Shown here in pieces: positions 8,905-17,843 of a stretch of DNA of 46,080 nucleotides. The stretch's first letter is position 1, and the number at the start of each line of letters is the position of its first letter. The notes beneath the pieces are model-generated. The model was not told where the DNA came from, did not search any database, and was given only the letters and a program-made list of their open reading frames with translations. Made by a program: the position numbers and the translations under genes. This DNA is from Solobacterium sp. Lineage in GTDB: Bacteria > Bacillota_I > Bacilli_A > Erysipelotrichales > Erysipelotrichaceae. The DNA lies in NCBI GenBank assembly GCA_022486935.1, contig JAKVJO010000005.1, positions 1-46,080 on the forward strand. Direction: 5' to 3'.

Positions 8905-9798
8905 ATGACTCAGAATAAAGCTCGAAGTAAGTTTGTCCGGCGGTGTATTCTGCCATCGCTGATCCTGTTTACGATCTTCATGATCATACCGACATTGAAT
9001 GTGTTCTGGATGTCACTGCTGAAATGGGGCGGTCTCTCCAAGAACAAAACGTTTGTCGGTTTGAATAACTTTGTCATTCTTTCACAGGATATGAACTTTG
9101 TGCGGGCACTGCAGAATACAATCTTCCTGATCGTGATTGTGACTGTTGTGACGATGGCCGCAGCTGTGATACTGGCTTCCGTACTGGTTCGGGAAAATCT
9201 GAAAGGGCAGAATTTCTTCCGGGTGATTTTCTACATTCCGAATATTCTGTCAGTTGTTGTAATCTCGGCAATCTTCAGTGCTATTTATGATCCGGCCAAC
9301 GGTCTGCTCAACAGTATCATCAGTTTGTTTCAACCGTCCGGCTGGGAAACAATCAAGTTTCTCGGTGATCAGAAAATCGTTGTCTATTCCATTGCCGGCG
9401 CAATGATATGGCAGGCGATTGGCTATTACATGGTGATGTACATGGCCAGTATGAGTTCTATTTCACCCAGTCTCTATGAGGCTGCGGAACTGGATGGCGC
9501 AACCCGTGTCAAACAGTTCTTCTCGATCACGCTGCCGCTGATCTGGAATAATATCCGGACAACGCTGACCTTCTTTATCATCAGCACAATCAACCTGAGC
9601 TTCCTGTTTGTAAAGGTAATGACTGCCGGCGGCCCGGACGGAGCGAGTGAAACAGTGCTGAGTTATCTCTATAAGCAGGCATACAATAACGCATCCTATG
9701 GCTATGGCATGGCGATCGGTGCTGTTGTATTCATCCTGTCATTTGCACTGAGTGCTGCAGTCAGTCACGTGACAAAACGTGATGTCATCGAGTATTGA
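8905..9798 (+). CDS. carbohydrate ABC transporter permease (MalF type)
   Basis: Binding-protein-dependent permease EAA loop: YEAAELDGATRVKQFFSITLPLI. Start moved to MTQNKARSK after gggagg-type RBS. Confidence 0.92.
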   Translation: MTQNKARSKFVRRCILPSLILFTIFMIIPTLNVFWMSLLKWGGLSKNKTFVGLNNFVILSQDMNFVRALQNTIFLIVIVTVVTMAAAVILASVLVRENLKGQNFFRVIFYIPNILSVVVISAIFSAIYDPANGLLNSIISLFQPSGWETIKFLGDQKIVVYSIAGAMIWQAIGYYMVMYMASMSSISPSLYEAAELDGATRVKQFFSITLPLIWNNIRTTLTFFIISTINLSFLFVKVMTAGGPDGASETVLSYLYKQAYNNASYGYGMAIGAVVFILSFALSAAVSHVTKRDVIEY

Positions 9799-9815
9799 GA
9801 AGGGGGGCGGAGAAC

Positions 9816-10691
9816 ATGAAGAAAAGCCGGCGGAATGCTTCACTGTTTAAAGTATTTATCTATGTGATTCTGATTGCCATAGCAATCTCTATCATTGTCC
9901 CGGTTGGCTGGGTGTTTCTGGCATCAATCAAGCAGAACTCGGAATTCTATGGCAATCCATGGCAACTGCCGAAGGGCTTCTATTTTCAGAATTTCATTGA
10001 TGCCTTTTCAAAGGCAAAGATGGGTGATTACTTTCTGAATTCCGTCACTGTTACTCTGCTTGCTCTGGTGATTCTGCTGGCAGTGGCTCTTCCGGCCGCC
10101 TATGTTCTGGCGCGATATGAATTCAAGGGTCGGAAGATCATCCGGATGCTGTATAATGCCGGACTGTTTATCAATGTGAACTATATTGTGGTGCCGATCT
10201 TCCTGATGCTGCTGGATTGGGATGATGCGCTGTATCAGGCATTGCATGTCGAGTTCTTTCTGAACAATATCTTCGTGCTTGCTGTGGTGTATGCAGCTAC
10301 GGCAATTCCGTTTACGGTCTATCTGCTGGCCAGCTACTTTGAGACTCAGCCGAAGACCTATGAGGAAGCGGCATTTATTGACGGATCCACCTATGGTCAA
10401 ACGCTGCGCAAGATCATGATTCCGATGGCCATGCCAAGTATTGTAACCGTCATTCTGTTCAACTTCCTGGCATTCTGGAATGAGTACATCATTGCCCTGA
10501 CATTGATGCCCGGTTCAAATAAGACGCTGCCTGTGGGACTGGTCAATCTGTCTCAGGCTGCACACGGCAAAGCAGAATATGGAACACTTTATGCAGGACT
10601 TGTCATCGTAATGCTGCCGACATTGATTCTTTACTGTCTGGTACAGAAAAAGCTGACCCAGGGAATGACCGTGGGCGGGATCAAGGAGTGA
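9816..10691 (+). CDS. carbohydrate ABC transporter permease (MalG type)
   Basis: EAA loop YEEAAFIDGSTYGQTLRKIMIPMAMPSIVTVILFNFLAFWNEY. Confidence 0.92.
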   Translation: MKKSRRNASLFKVFIYVILIAIAISIIVPVGWVFLASIKQNSEFYGNPWQLPKGFYFQNFIDAFSKAKMGDYFLNSVTVTLLALVILLAVALPAAYVLARYEFKGRKIIRMLYNAGLFINVNYIVVPIFLMLLDWDDALYQALHVEFFLNNIFVLAVVYAATAIPFTVYLLASYFETQPKTYEEAAFIDGSTYGQTLRKIMIPMAMPSIVTVILFNFLAFWNEYIIALTLMPGSNKTLPVGLVNLSQAAHGKAEYGTLYAGLVIVMLPTLILYCLVQKKLTQGMTVGGIKE

Positions 10692-10695
10692 CGAT

Positions 10696-10869
10696 ATGAA
10701 AGATACAACAGCTGGAGAACTGGCATTCAGGATTGTACTGTTTCTTGTTTCTCTGATACTGGTCTTTATCGGCCAGCGGAATATTGGCTATCCGGGTCTT
10801 TTGATGGAACTGATCGGTTTGCTCGGGATGCTGATGGTATTGAATCTTTATAACCGGAAATTCAAATAG
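10696..10869 (+). CDS. 57-aa small membrane protein, DUF6903-like
   Basis: Not in the supplied ORF track: MKDTTAGELAFRIVLFLVSLILVFIGQRNIGYPGLLMELIGLLGMLMVLNLYNRKFK. Two hydrophobic segments, within the operon, starting 4 nt after the permease stop. Confidence 0.75.
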   Translation: MKDTTAGELAFRIVLFLVSLILVFIGQRNIGYPGLLMELIGLLGMLMVLNLYNRKFK

Positions 10870-10884
10870 AAGGGATAACAATAA

Positions 10885-13041
10885 ATGAAACAGGGAGGCA
10901 GACTGACCATACCGACAGAACTTGGTATGGTGGATGATACATTGAATCTGATTCATGAACTGGATGCGGATGCGATCCGTGACTGTGATGGAACAGAGAT
11001 GCCGCAGCAGCTGAAGCATTGCGGCGCAAAGATTTATGCAACATATTACACAACCCGGAAAGACAATGCCTGGGCCGAGGCGAATCCTGATGAGGTTCAA
11101 CAGGAGTATCTGTCGAGTGACCGCTGCACGGCTGATGGGGAAAGTCTCACCATTGAACTGCTGCGGGGATTCAATCCTCAGGAACTGAAAGTAAATGATC
11201 TGGATGATCCGAAAACCTGGTGGGAGGTCATGGACCGCACGGTTGGCAAACCGCTGGATCCATCCTGCTGGAACTACTGTGCTGAAGATGGAACTGTGAC
11301 ATTAGAGAGTATTCCATATCATGTCTATACTGTCAGCTTCCTGGCGTTTCTGATCTGGGATCCGGTACACATGTACAATTTCATTACAAATGACTGGAAG
11401 GATGATCCGCATCAATGCACGTTGGATGTGAGACAGCCAAAAACTCAGGCTCACGTAATCGAAAAACTGGAGCGCTTCTGCCAGGAACATCCGGAGGTGG
11501 ATGTGATCCGTTTTACGACGTTCTTCCATCAGTTTACGCTGACCTTTGATGATCAGAAACGGGAGAAGTATGTCGAGTGGTTTGGCTACAGTGCAAGCGT
11601 CAGCCCGTATATACTGAAGCAGTTTGAACAGTGGGCCGGCTATCCTTTCCGACCGGAGTACATTGTGGATCAGGGCTATTTCAATTCGTTATTCCGTCAG
11701 CCTTCAAAGCAGTTCAGGGACTTCATTGAATTTCAGCAGATTGAAGTCTGTAAACTTGCTAAGAAACTGGTTGATATTGTCCATGGTTATGGCAAGGAAG
11801 CCATGATGTTTCTGGGTGACCATTGGATTGGCACCGAGCCTTACGGAAAATATTTTGAAGGGATTGGGCTTGATGCAGTGGTCGGCAGTGTTGGCAGCGG
11901 TGTGACCATGCGCATGATTTCTGATATCAAGGGCGTGAAATATACTGAGGGCAGGCTGCTTCCGTATTTCTTCCCCGATGTCTTCTGCGAGGGCGGCGAT
12001 CCAATCGGTGAAGCCAGACAGAACTGGCTGCAGGCAAGACGTGCAATTCTCCGCAGCCCGCTTGACCGTATCGGTTATGGAGGCTATCTGCACCTGGCAG
12101 AAGAGTGGCCCGGGTTTATCAGTACAATCCAGCAGGTAGTGGGTGAATTCCGGGAGATACACGAAAAAACCGGTGATACAAAGTCGAATACGGCACCGTT
12201 CAAAGTGGCAATTCTGAACAGCTGGGGCCATATCCGTTCCTGGATGAATAATCAGGTTCACCACTCAATCTATCATCGGGAAATCTACAGCTACGTCGGT
12301 GTCATTGAGTGTTTGTCCGGTATGCCATTTGATGTTGAGTTCATCGATTTCCAGGATGTCAGAGATGGTTTGGATCCGGATATCAGGGTGATTATCAATG
12401 CCGGTGATCGCGACACTTCCTGGAGCGGCGGCGACAGCTGGCTGGATCCCGAAATCACCTCAGCAATTCGAAAATTTGTCCATGACGGCGGCGGCTTTAT
12501 CGGTGTTGGAGAACCGACCGCGGTTCAGCATCAAGGAGCCTTCTTCCAACTGCGTGATGTATTGGGAGTAGATGAGGAAGTGGGGTATTCCCTGAGTACG
12601 GACAAGTACAATGTATGCAGACCGGAGCACTTCCTCATGGAAGACCTGAATGGAAAGCCAAACTTCGGAGAGGGTATGAAGGGTATCTATGCCTATGGTG
12701 ATCATTACCAGATCCTGGCTCAGGACGGGGAGTATACCCAGATGGCAGTCAATGAATACGGTCATGGCAGAGGAGTATATCTTGCAGGATTGCCATACAG
12801 TCCTGAAAACTGCCGACTGCTGCTGCGGAGTATCTATTATGCGGCACATCGGGAAGCGGACATGAAAGAATACTACGTAACCAATTGCAATACCGAGATT
12901 GCGGCCTATGAATCTGCCGGTGTTGCAGCGGTGATCAACAATACTTCTGAAACGGAGAAAACAGATGTCGTGCTCCATGGATCATTCCGCGAAACTCTGG
13001 AATTGAAGCCAGGGGAGATGCGCTGGATTTCAATTCGCTGA
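10885..13041 (+). CDS. gnpA: 1,3-beta-galactosyl-N-acetylhexosamine phosphorylase (GH112)
   Basis: GH112 signature GRLTIPTELGMVDDTLNLIHELDADAIRDCDGTEMP, TTRKDNAWAEANPDEVQQEYLSSDR, GEARQNWLQARRAILRSPLDRIGYGGYL. Confidence 0.95.
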   Translation: MKQGGRLTIPTELGMVDDTLNLIHELDADAIRDCDGTEMPQQLKHCGAKIYATYYTTRKDNAWAEANPDEVQQEYLSSDRCTADGESLTIELLRGFNPQELKVNDLDDPKTWWEVMDRTVGKPLDPSCWNYCAEDGTVTLESIPYHVYTVSFLAFLIWDPVHMYNFITNDWKDDPHQCTLDVRQPKTQAHVIEKLERFCQEHPEVDVIRFTTFFHQFTLTFDDQKREKYVEWFGYSASVSPYILKQFEQWAGYPFRPEYIVDQGYFNSLFRQPSKQFRDFIEFQQIEVCKLAKKLVDIVHGYGKEAMMFLGDHWIGTEPYGKYFEGIGLDAVVGSVGSGVTMRMISDIKGVKYTEGRLLPYFFPDVFCEGGDPIGEARQNWLQARRAILRSPLDRIGYGGYLHLAEEWPGFISTIQQVVGEFREIHEKTGDTKSNTAPFKVAILNSWGHIRSWMNNQVHHSIYHREIYSYVGVIECLSGMPFDVEFIDFQDVRDGLDPDIRVIINAGDRDTSWSGGDSWLDPEITSAIRKFVHDGGGFIGVGEPTAVQHQGAFFQLRDVLGVDEEVGYSLSTDKYNVCRPEHFLMEDLNGKPNFGEGMKGIYAYGDHYQILAQDGEYTQMAVNEYGHGRGVYLAGLPYSPENCRLLLRSIYYAAHREADMKEYYVTNCNTEIAAYESAGVAAVINNTSETEKTDVVLHGSFRETLELKPGEMRWISIR

Positions 13042-13158
13042 TGGATATGTGAAATAACTTTCACCTGATACGGGTACTCTTCCTGATTGATGGAGATATT
13101 CCCATAACAGTGGGGATCACGGGCTTTTGAAAGAGAATGAAACTGTTCAAAACAGTAA

Positions 13159-13172
13159 GGTAAGCGCTTGCA
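13159..13172 (+). promoter_or_regulatory. cre-like site upstream of msmX/ugpC-like ATPase
   Basis: GGTAAGCGCTTGCA with AAGCGCTT palindromic core. Confidence 0.45.
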
Positions 13173-13363
13173 CAGACGGCTTCATGCGCGTATGATTTCT
13201 GTATCCGAGTAAACTCCACAAGATTGTTCGGAGGAAAAAGAAAGAGGAGGATTCCGCAGACACCTGCGGTGCGTCAGTGTGGAGACCTGACGTAAGACGG
13301 AACGCAAAGAACGCGTCCGGGAGATCTGTACTGCAGAGGCAGTCTGATCAAGGTGGAAAACGT

Positions 13364-14563
13364 ATGGCAACAGTATCTCTGAAACACATCTGCAAGATTT
13401 ATCCAAACGCTGAAGACACCAAGAAGAAAAAGAAGAAGAAGGGAGAGGAACCTGAGCATAATCACCATAACCTGCAGGTTACTGCAGAAGGTGTTCTTGC
13501 AGTTCAGGATTTCAACCTCGAAATCGCCGACAAGGAATTCATCGTATTGGTCGGTCCTTCCGGCTGCGGCAAATCTACTACACTGAGAATGGTCGCAGGC
13601 CTTGAAGAAATCACTTCCGGAGATCTTCTGATCGATGGCAAGCGTATGAACGATGTCGCTCCGAAAGACCGCGATATCGCCATGGTCTTCCAGAACTATG
13701 CACTGTATCCGCACATGACTGTGTACGAAAACATGGCATTCTCCCTGAAGCTGAAGAAAGCTCCAAAAGATGAAATCGACAAGAAGGTACGTCAGGCAGC
13801 TGAAATTCTGGAAATCACAGAATACCTCGATCGTAAGCCGAAGGCATTGTCCGGCGGCCAGAGACAGCGTGTCGCAATCGGCCGTGCCATTGTCCGTAAC
13901 CCTAAAGTATTCCTGATGGATGAGCCGCTGTCCAACCTGGATGCGAAACTCCGTAACCAGATGCGTGCAGAGATCATCAAACTCCGTCAGCGTATTGATA
14001 CCACATTTATCTATGTTACCCATGACCAGACTGAAGCTATGACCCTTGGCGATCGTATCGTCATCATGAAGGACGGCGTCATTCAGCAGATCGGTACTCC
14101 TCAGCAGGTATTTGACAGCCCGGCCAACCTGTTCGTTGCAGGCTTCATCGGTGTTCCTCAGATGAATATGTTCGACGGCAAGCTGGAGAAGAAAGATGGC
14201 AAGTACTATGTTGAACTGGGTGATGCGAAAGTTGAACTCAGCGAAGACAAGCAGAAGCGTCTGACTGCCAACGGCATTGATTCCCAGGATGTCACCGTCG
14301 GTGTACGTCCGGAACATATTGAAGTACATGAAGAGAAGGGCGCTACCATTCACGGCACCGTTGATGTCAGTGAAATGATGGGCTCTGCAGTTCATCTGCA
14401 TCTGCGTGCACTCGGCCGCGATACGATCATCATCGTACCGACGATTGACCTGAGTGGCGAACAGCGTGCCAACTTCGCAGCCGGCAAAGATGTCGAGTTC
14501 ACATTTGAAGGCAACTGCGTACACGTCTTCGATCCGAAGTCCGGCAGAAACCTCGAGTTCTAA
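13364..14563 (+). CDS. sugar ABC transporter ATP-binding protein (MsmX/UgpC family)
   Basis: Walker A GPSGCGKSTT, signature LSGGQRQRVAIGRAIVRNPKVFLMDEPLSNLDAKLR, C-terminal TOBE region GVRPEHIEV. Start moved to MATVSLKHICKIYPN. Confidence 0.95.
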   Translation: MATVSLKHICKIYPNAEDTKKKKKKKGEEPEHNHHNLQVTAEGVLAVQDFNLEIADKEFIVLVGPSGCGKSTTLRMVAGLEEITSGDLLIDGKRMNDVAPKDRDIAMVFQNYALYPHMTVYENMAFSLKLKKAPKDEIDKKVRQAAEILEITEYLDRKPKALSGGQRQRVAIGRAIVRNPKVFLMDEPLSNLDAKLRNQMRAEIIKLRQRIDTTFIYVTHDQTEAMTLGDRIVIMKDGVIQQIGTPQQVFDSPANLFVAGFIGVPQMNMFDGKLEKKDGKYYVELGDAKVELSEDKQKRLTANGIDSQDVTVGVRPEHIEVHEEKGATIHGTVDVSEMMGSAVHLHLRALGRDTIIIVPTIDLSGEQRANFAAGKDVEFTFEGNCVHVFDPKSGRNLEF

Positions 14564-14574
14564 GCATTCCTACA

Positions 14575-14603
14575 GGGACAGTCAGTACATGGCTGTCCTT
14601 TTC
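14575..14603 (+). terminator. Rho-independent terminator
   Basis: GGGACAGTCAGTACATGGCTGTCCTTTTC. Confidence 0.65.
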
Positions 14604-14681
14604 TATATCCATGTATGAAAACTGTTACATATCTATGTAAGAAATAGTTATAAATTTACTGAAAATATTATACAAATTGTA

Positions 14682-14710
14682 TTGACTCTGAACCTCCAAG
14701 TGAGTAATCT
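14682..14710 (+). promoter_or_regulatory. Sigma-A-type promoter of the T-box/cstA transcript
   Basis: TTGACT, 17-nt spacer, TAATCT. Confidence 0.7.
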
Positions 14711-14715
14711 AATAG

Positions 14716-15026
14716 CATCATCACTGAAATGCATTGAACAGGACATGACTGCTTCAAGGGAATCAAGAGAGCCGGTGCTTGGTGAAAGCCGGTATTCCCG
14801 ATAAAGGCCAGCCCTCACCTGCCAGCAGCCTGGTGAACGGAAGAGACTTCTTCCAAGTAGCTGTGGACGGTATCCAGCCGTTAACCGGGAGCGTATTCCC
14901 AATCGGGGATATGCAGTAAGAGGCCATGAAGGTTCATGGCAATCGAAGTGGTACCGCGGAGGAATACACAGCCTTCGTCTTCGAAACTCATGTCGGTGGG
15001 CATGATGCGAAGACGGGGCTTTTTGT
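14716..15026 (+). promoter_or_regulatory. T-box leader (tRNA-sensing riboswitch) with terminator
   Basis: AAGAGAGCCGGTGCTTGGTGAAAGCCGG (Stem I GA-motif/distal region), AAGTAG...ACGGTATCCAGCCGTTA (Stem III region), T-box core CGAAGTGGTACCGCGG (14945-14959), terminator CCTTCGTCTTCG...CGAAGACGGGGCTTTTT. Confidence 0.9.
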
Positions 15027-15093
15027 TTACCTCAGTGATGAACGAAGGGGCTGATGGTTCAGCAGTGAATCCATCAGATAGAGGGGTAAGAGT

Positions 15094-16863
15094 ATGAATA
15101 CACTTGTCATCGTATTATTCTCCGCGGCAGTGCTTGTCGCCGGATACATGTTCTACGGCCGATGGATCGCCAGAAAATGGGGGATTGATCCAAATGCCAA
15201 AACACCTGCAGTCACACACGAAGACGGACAGGATTATGTACCAACCAACGGCTGGACCGTATTCAGCCATCAGTTTTCTTCCATTGCCGGAGCCGGTCCG
15301 GTTACCGGTGCCATTCAGGCGGCCGCATTCGGCTGGCTGCCAGTGCTGCTCTGGGTATTGCTCGGCGGCGTCTTCTTCGGCGCAGTCACTGATTTCGGTG
15401 CACTGTATGCCAGTGTCAAAAATGAAGGCAAGTCGATGGGCCTGTTGATTGAGCAGTACATCGGCAAGACCGGCAGAAAGCTGTTCCTGCTGTTCTGCTG
15501 GCTGTTCACCTTACTGGTCATTGCCGCATTTGCGGACATGGTAGCAGGTACCTTCAATGCCTACACCACAGTTGATGGCTTCACCAGTCTGTCTGACTCG
15601 GCAACCGTCAACGGCGCTGCCGGATCAATCTCATTGATGTTCATCGTATTCGCCATGGTCTTTGGCGTCATCCAGAAGAAGTTCAAGTTCTCCGGCTGGA
15701 AAGAAGCTGTTGTCGGACTTGCGTGTGTCGCCTGTGCATTTGCGATCGGCATGAATGTTCCGATCATCGCCGACAAGCAGTTCTGGATGTACATTACATT
15801 TGCCTATATCTTCCTGGCCGCTGTCATGCCGATGTGGCTGATGATGCAGCCGCGTGACTATATGACGACATTCATGTTCATCGGAATGATTGCCGGTGCG
15901 GCAATCGGCATCATCGTTGCCCATCCGACCATGAACCTGAAAGTATTCACCGGCTTCCATAATGAGAAGCTGGGAGACATGTTCCCGATCCTGTTTGTGA
16001 CGGTTGCCTGCGGTGCCGTTTCCGGCTTCCACAGCCTGGTCTCCTCCGGCACCAGTTCCAAGACGATCTCCAATGAAAAAGATATGCTCAAAGTCGGCTA
16101 TGGCGCCATGGTGCTTGAAAGTCTGCTTGCTGTACTGGCGCTCTGCGTCGCCGGAGCTGCTGCTTCTGCAGATGGCACTGCGGCTGCCGGAACACCGTTC
16201 CAGATCTTCTCTTCCGGTGTTGCAGGACTGTTTGAAATGTTCGGTATCCCGGTCTATGGTGCCCAGTGCTTCATGACCATGTGCGTCTCTGCACTTGCAT
16301 TGACCAGCCTTGATTCTGTTGCACGTATCGGCCGTATGAGCTTCCAGGAACTGTTCGTCGCTGATGATATGGAACACGCTGAAGGCTGGCGTAAAGTCTT
16401 CTGCAACAAGTACTTCGCAACCGTTCTGACCCTTGGCTGCGGCTATGTGCTTGCCAAGATCGGCTACTCCAATATCTGGCCGCTGTTCGGTTCTGCAAAC
16501 CAGCTGCTGAGTGCACTTGTCCTTGTCACACTCTGTGTCTTCATGAAAGTGACCGGACGTGATAACAAGATGCTGTTTGTACCGCTGATCATCATGTTAT
16601 GTGTCACCTTCACGGCCATCATTGAACGGATGAATGGATTGATTCAGGCAGTCATTGCCGGTTCTGCAACCTTCCTCACAGAAGGACTCCAGCTGATCAT
16701 TGCGGTAGCCTTGCTGACACTTGGTATCACCATTGTCATCAACTCCACCCGCAGTTACATCCATGCCAAGAAATACGGCAGCCCGGAAGAGGCAGCCGCA
16801 GATCAGAATAACAATTCTGAAGCATTCAAGCATGATGCCAAACAGGCTGCTGAAGCAGACTGA
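15094..16863 (+). CDS. cstA: carbon starvation protein CstA family transporter
   Basis: CstA motifs: YGRWIARKWGIDPNAKTPAVTHEDGQDYVPTNGWTVFSHQFSSIAGAGPVTGAIQAAAFGWLPVLLWVLLGGVFFGAVTDFGALYASV; many TM segments. Confidence 0.96.
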   Translation: MNTLVIVLFSAAVLVAGYMFYGRWIARKWGIDPNAKTPAVTHEDGQDYVPTNGWTVFSHQFSSIAGAGPVTGAIQAAAFGWLPVLLWVLLGGVFFGAVTDFGALYASVKNEGKSMGLLIEQYIGKTGRKLFLLFCWLFTLLVIAAFADMVAGTFNAYTTVDGFTSLSDSATVNGAAGSISLMFIVFAMVFGVIQKKFKFSGWKEAVVGLACVACAFAIGMNVPIIADKQFWMYITFAYIFLAAVMPMWLMMQPRDYMTTFMFIGMIAGAAIGIIVAHPTMNLKVFTGFHNEKLGDMFPILFVTVACGAVSGFHSLVSSGTSSKTISNEKDMLKVGYGAMVLESLLAVLALCVAGAAASADGTAAAGTPFQIFSSGVAGLFEMFGIPVYGAQCFMTMCVSALALTSLDSVARIGRMSFQELFVADDMEHAEGWRKVFCNKYFATVLTLGCGYVLAKIGYSNIWPLFGSANQLLSALVLVTLCVFMKVTGRDNKMLFVPLIIMLCVTFTAIIERMNGLIQAVIAGSATFLTEGLQLIIAVALLTLGITIVINSTRSYIHAKKYGSPEEAAADQNNNSEAFKHDAKQAAEAD

Positions 16864-16888
16864 TCCACAGCATTCCAAATAAGAAAAA

Positions 16889-16935
16889 GCCATGCACGCA
16901 GGAGATGGATCATCGCCTGTATGCATGGTTTTATG
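16889..16935. terminator. Terminator hairpin between convergent cstA and nanK-like genes
   Basis: AGCCATGCA...TGCATGGTTTT with inner CAGGAGATG..CATCGCCTG. Confidence 0.6.
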
Positions 16936-16943
16936 ATGCCTGC

Positions 16944-17843
16944 TCAGTCGTTATCGAGTTTCTGCTTTACGCAGCTCAATGCACCGTAGAGACCGGCCTG
17001 GTTGCCAAGCTGGGCAGAGTAGATTGCCACATCCTGGAAGCCCGGGATGGCCCGCTCGTGGACTCTTGATTTGATGCCCTGAAGAACAGAAGGCTGTTCC
17101 AGAACGCCGCCGCCAAGTACCAGGCAGGGAATGTTGTAAAGATGCAGGATACTCAGCAGGCCAACAGACACTTCATCCAGCCAGGCATCGACTGCCTGCT
17201 GCACTGATGGCTCAGAGATCCGTTCAAAGATCTTGCGTCCATTATCCAGCGTTGGATCTTTCTGCATGGCCAGTCTGACCAGTGCAGTTGTTGATGCACA
17301 GCGTTCATAGCTGCCGGAGAATGGATCATCTTTGACCATCAGCTCCGGATGGGTGATCAGGCCGCCGATCATCAGATTGGCACTGCCGCCTTTTCCATAG
17401 TAGGGCAGATCATTGAGGAATACGCCGCCGCCGATGCCGGTGCCGTAAGTGATGCAGATGTAATTGGAGTAAGCACGGGCTGCTCCGTAAGTGCCTTCAC
17501 CAAGCGCTGCTGCGTAGGCATCGTTCATGACGCCGCAGATGCAGTTGAAGCGGTCTGCGAAGTAATCCTGTACATGGGTTCCGGTATAGCCGGGCAGATT
17601 TTCATTGGCATAGAGAATGACGCCGTCAACCGGGTCAACCTGGCCAGCGGTGCTGACACCGATTGCCACAAACGGACGGAACTGATCCAAGAGATCGCCG
17701 CACGTCTTGAGCAGTGCCTTGGCACCTTCTTTGGCAGGGGTATCTGCTTCAGCTGTATTGATCAGTCTGTTTCCTTCAAAGAGGCCCGCTTTGATGCGGG
17801 TGCCGCCGATATCAAGAACGGCAATCCGATGTGCCTGACTCAT
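16944..17843 (-). CDS. nanK: ROK family kinase, probable N-acetylmannosamine kinase
   Basis: ROK fold: AVLDIGGTRIKAGLFEG, GVSTAGQVDPVDGVILYANENLPGYTGT, GTGIGGGVFLNDLPYYG; overlaps nanE by 4 nt. Confidence 0.85.
   Translation of the reverse strand: MSQAHRIAVLDIGGTRIKAGLFEGNRLINTAEADTPAKEGAKALLKTCGDLLDQFRPFVAIGVSTAGQVDPVDGVILYANENLPGYTGTHVQDYFADRFNCICGVMNDAYAAALGEGTYGAARAYSNYICITYGTGIGGGVFLNDLPYYGKGGSANLMIGGLITHPELMVKDDPFSGSYERCASTTALVRLAMQKDPTLDNGRKIFERISEPSVQQAVDAWLDEVSVGLLSILHLYNIPCLVLGGGVLEQPSVLQGIKSRVHERAIPGFQDVAIYSAQLGNQAGLYGALSCVKQKLDND

Noticed and set aside
11704-12264. 186-aa minus-strand ORF inside gnpA, and similar antisense ORFs across the window
   Set aside because: All overlap well-supported conserved genes and lack family motifs.
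13274-14524. 416-aa minus-strand ORF opposite the ABC ATPase
   Set aside because: Antisense shadow of a highly conserved MsmX-type gene; low-complexity hydrophobic/His content and no recognisable domain.
14716-14960. Assigning an amino-acid specificity to the T-box (e.g. GGA in GAACGGAAG)
   Set aside because: Specifier loop could not be placed confidently without folding; left unassigned.
15631-16377. 248-aa minus-strand ORF opposite cstA
   Set aside because: Antisense shadow, His/Asp-rich composition typical of reverse-complemented TM protein codons.
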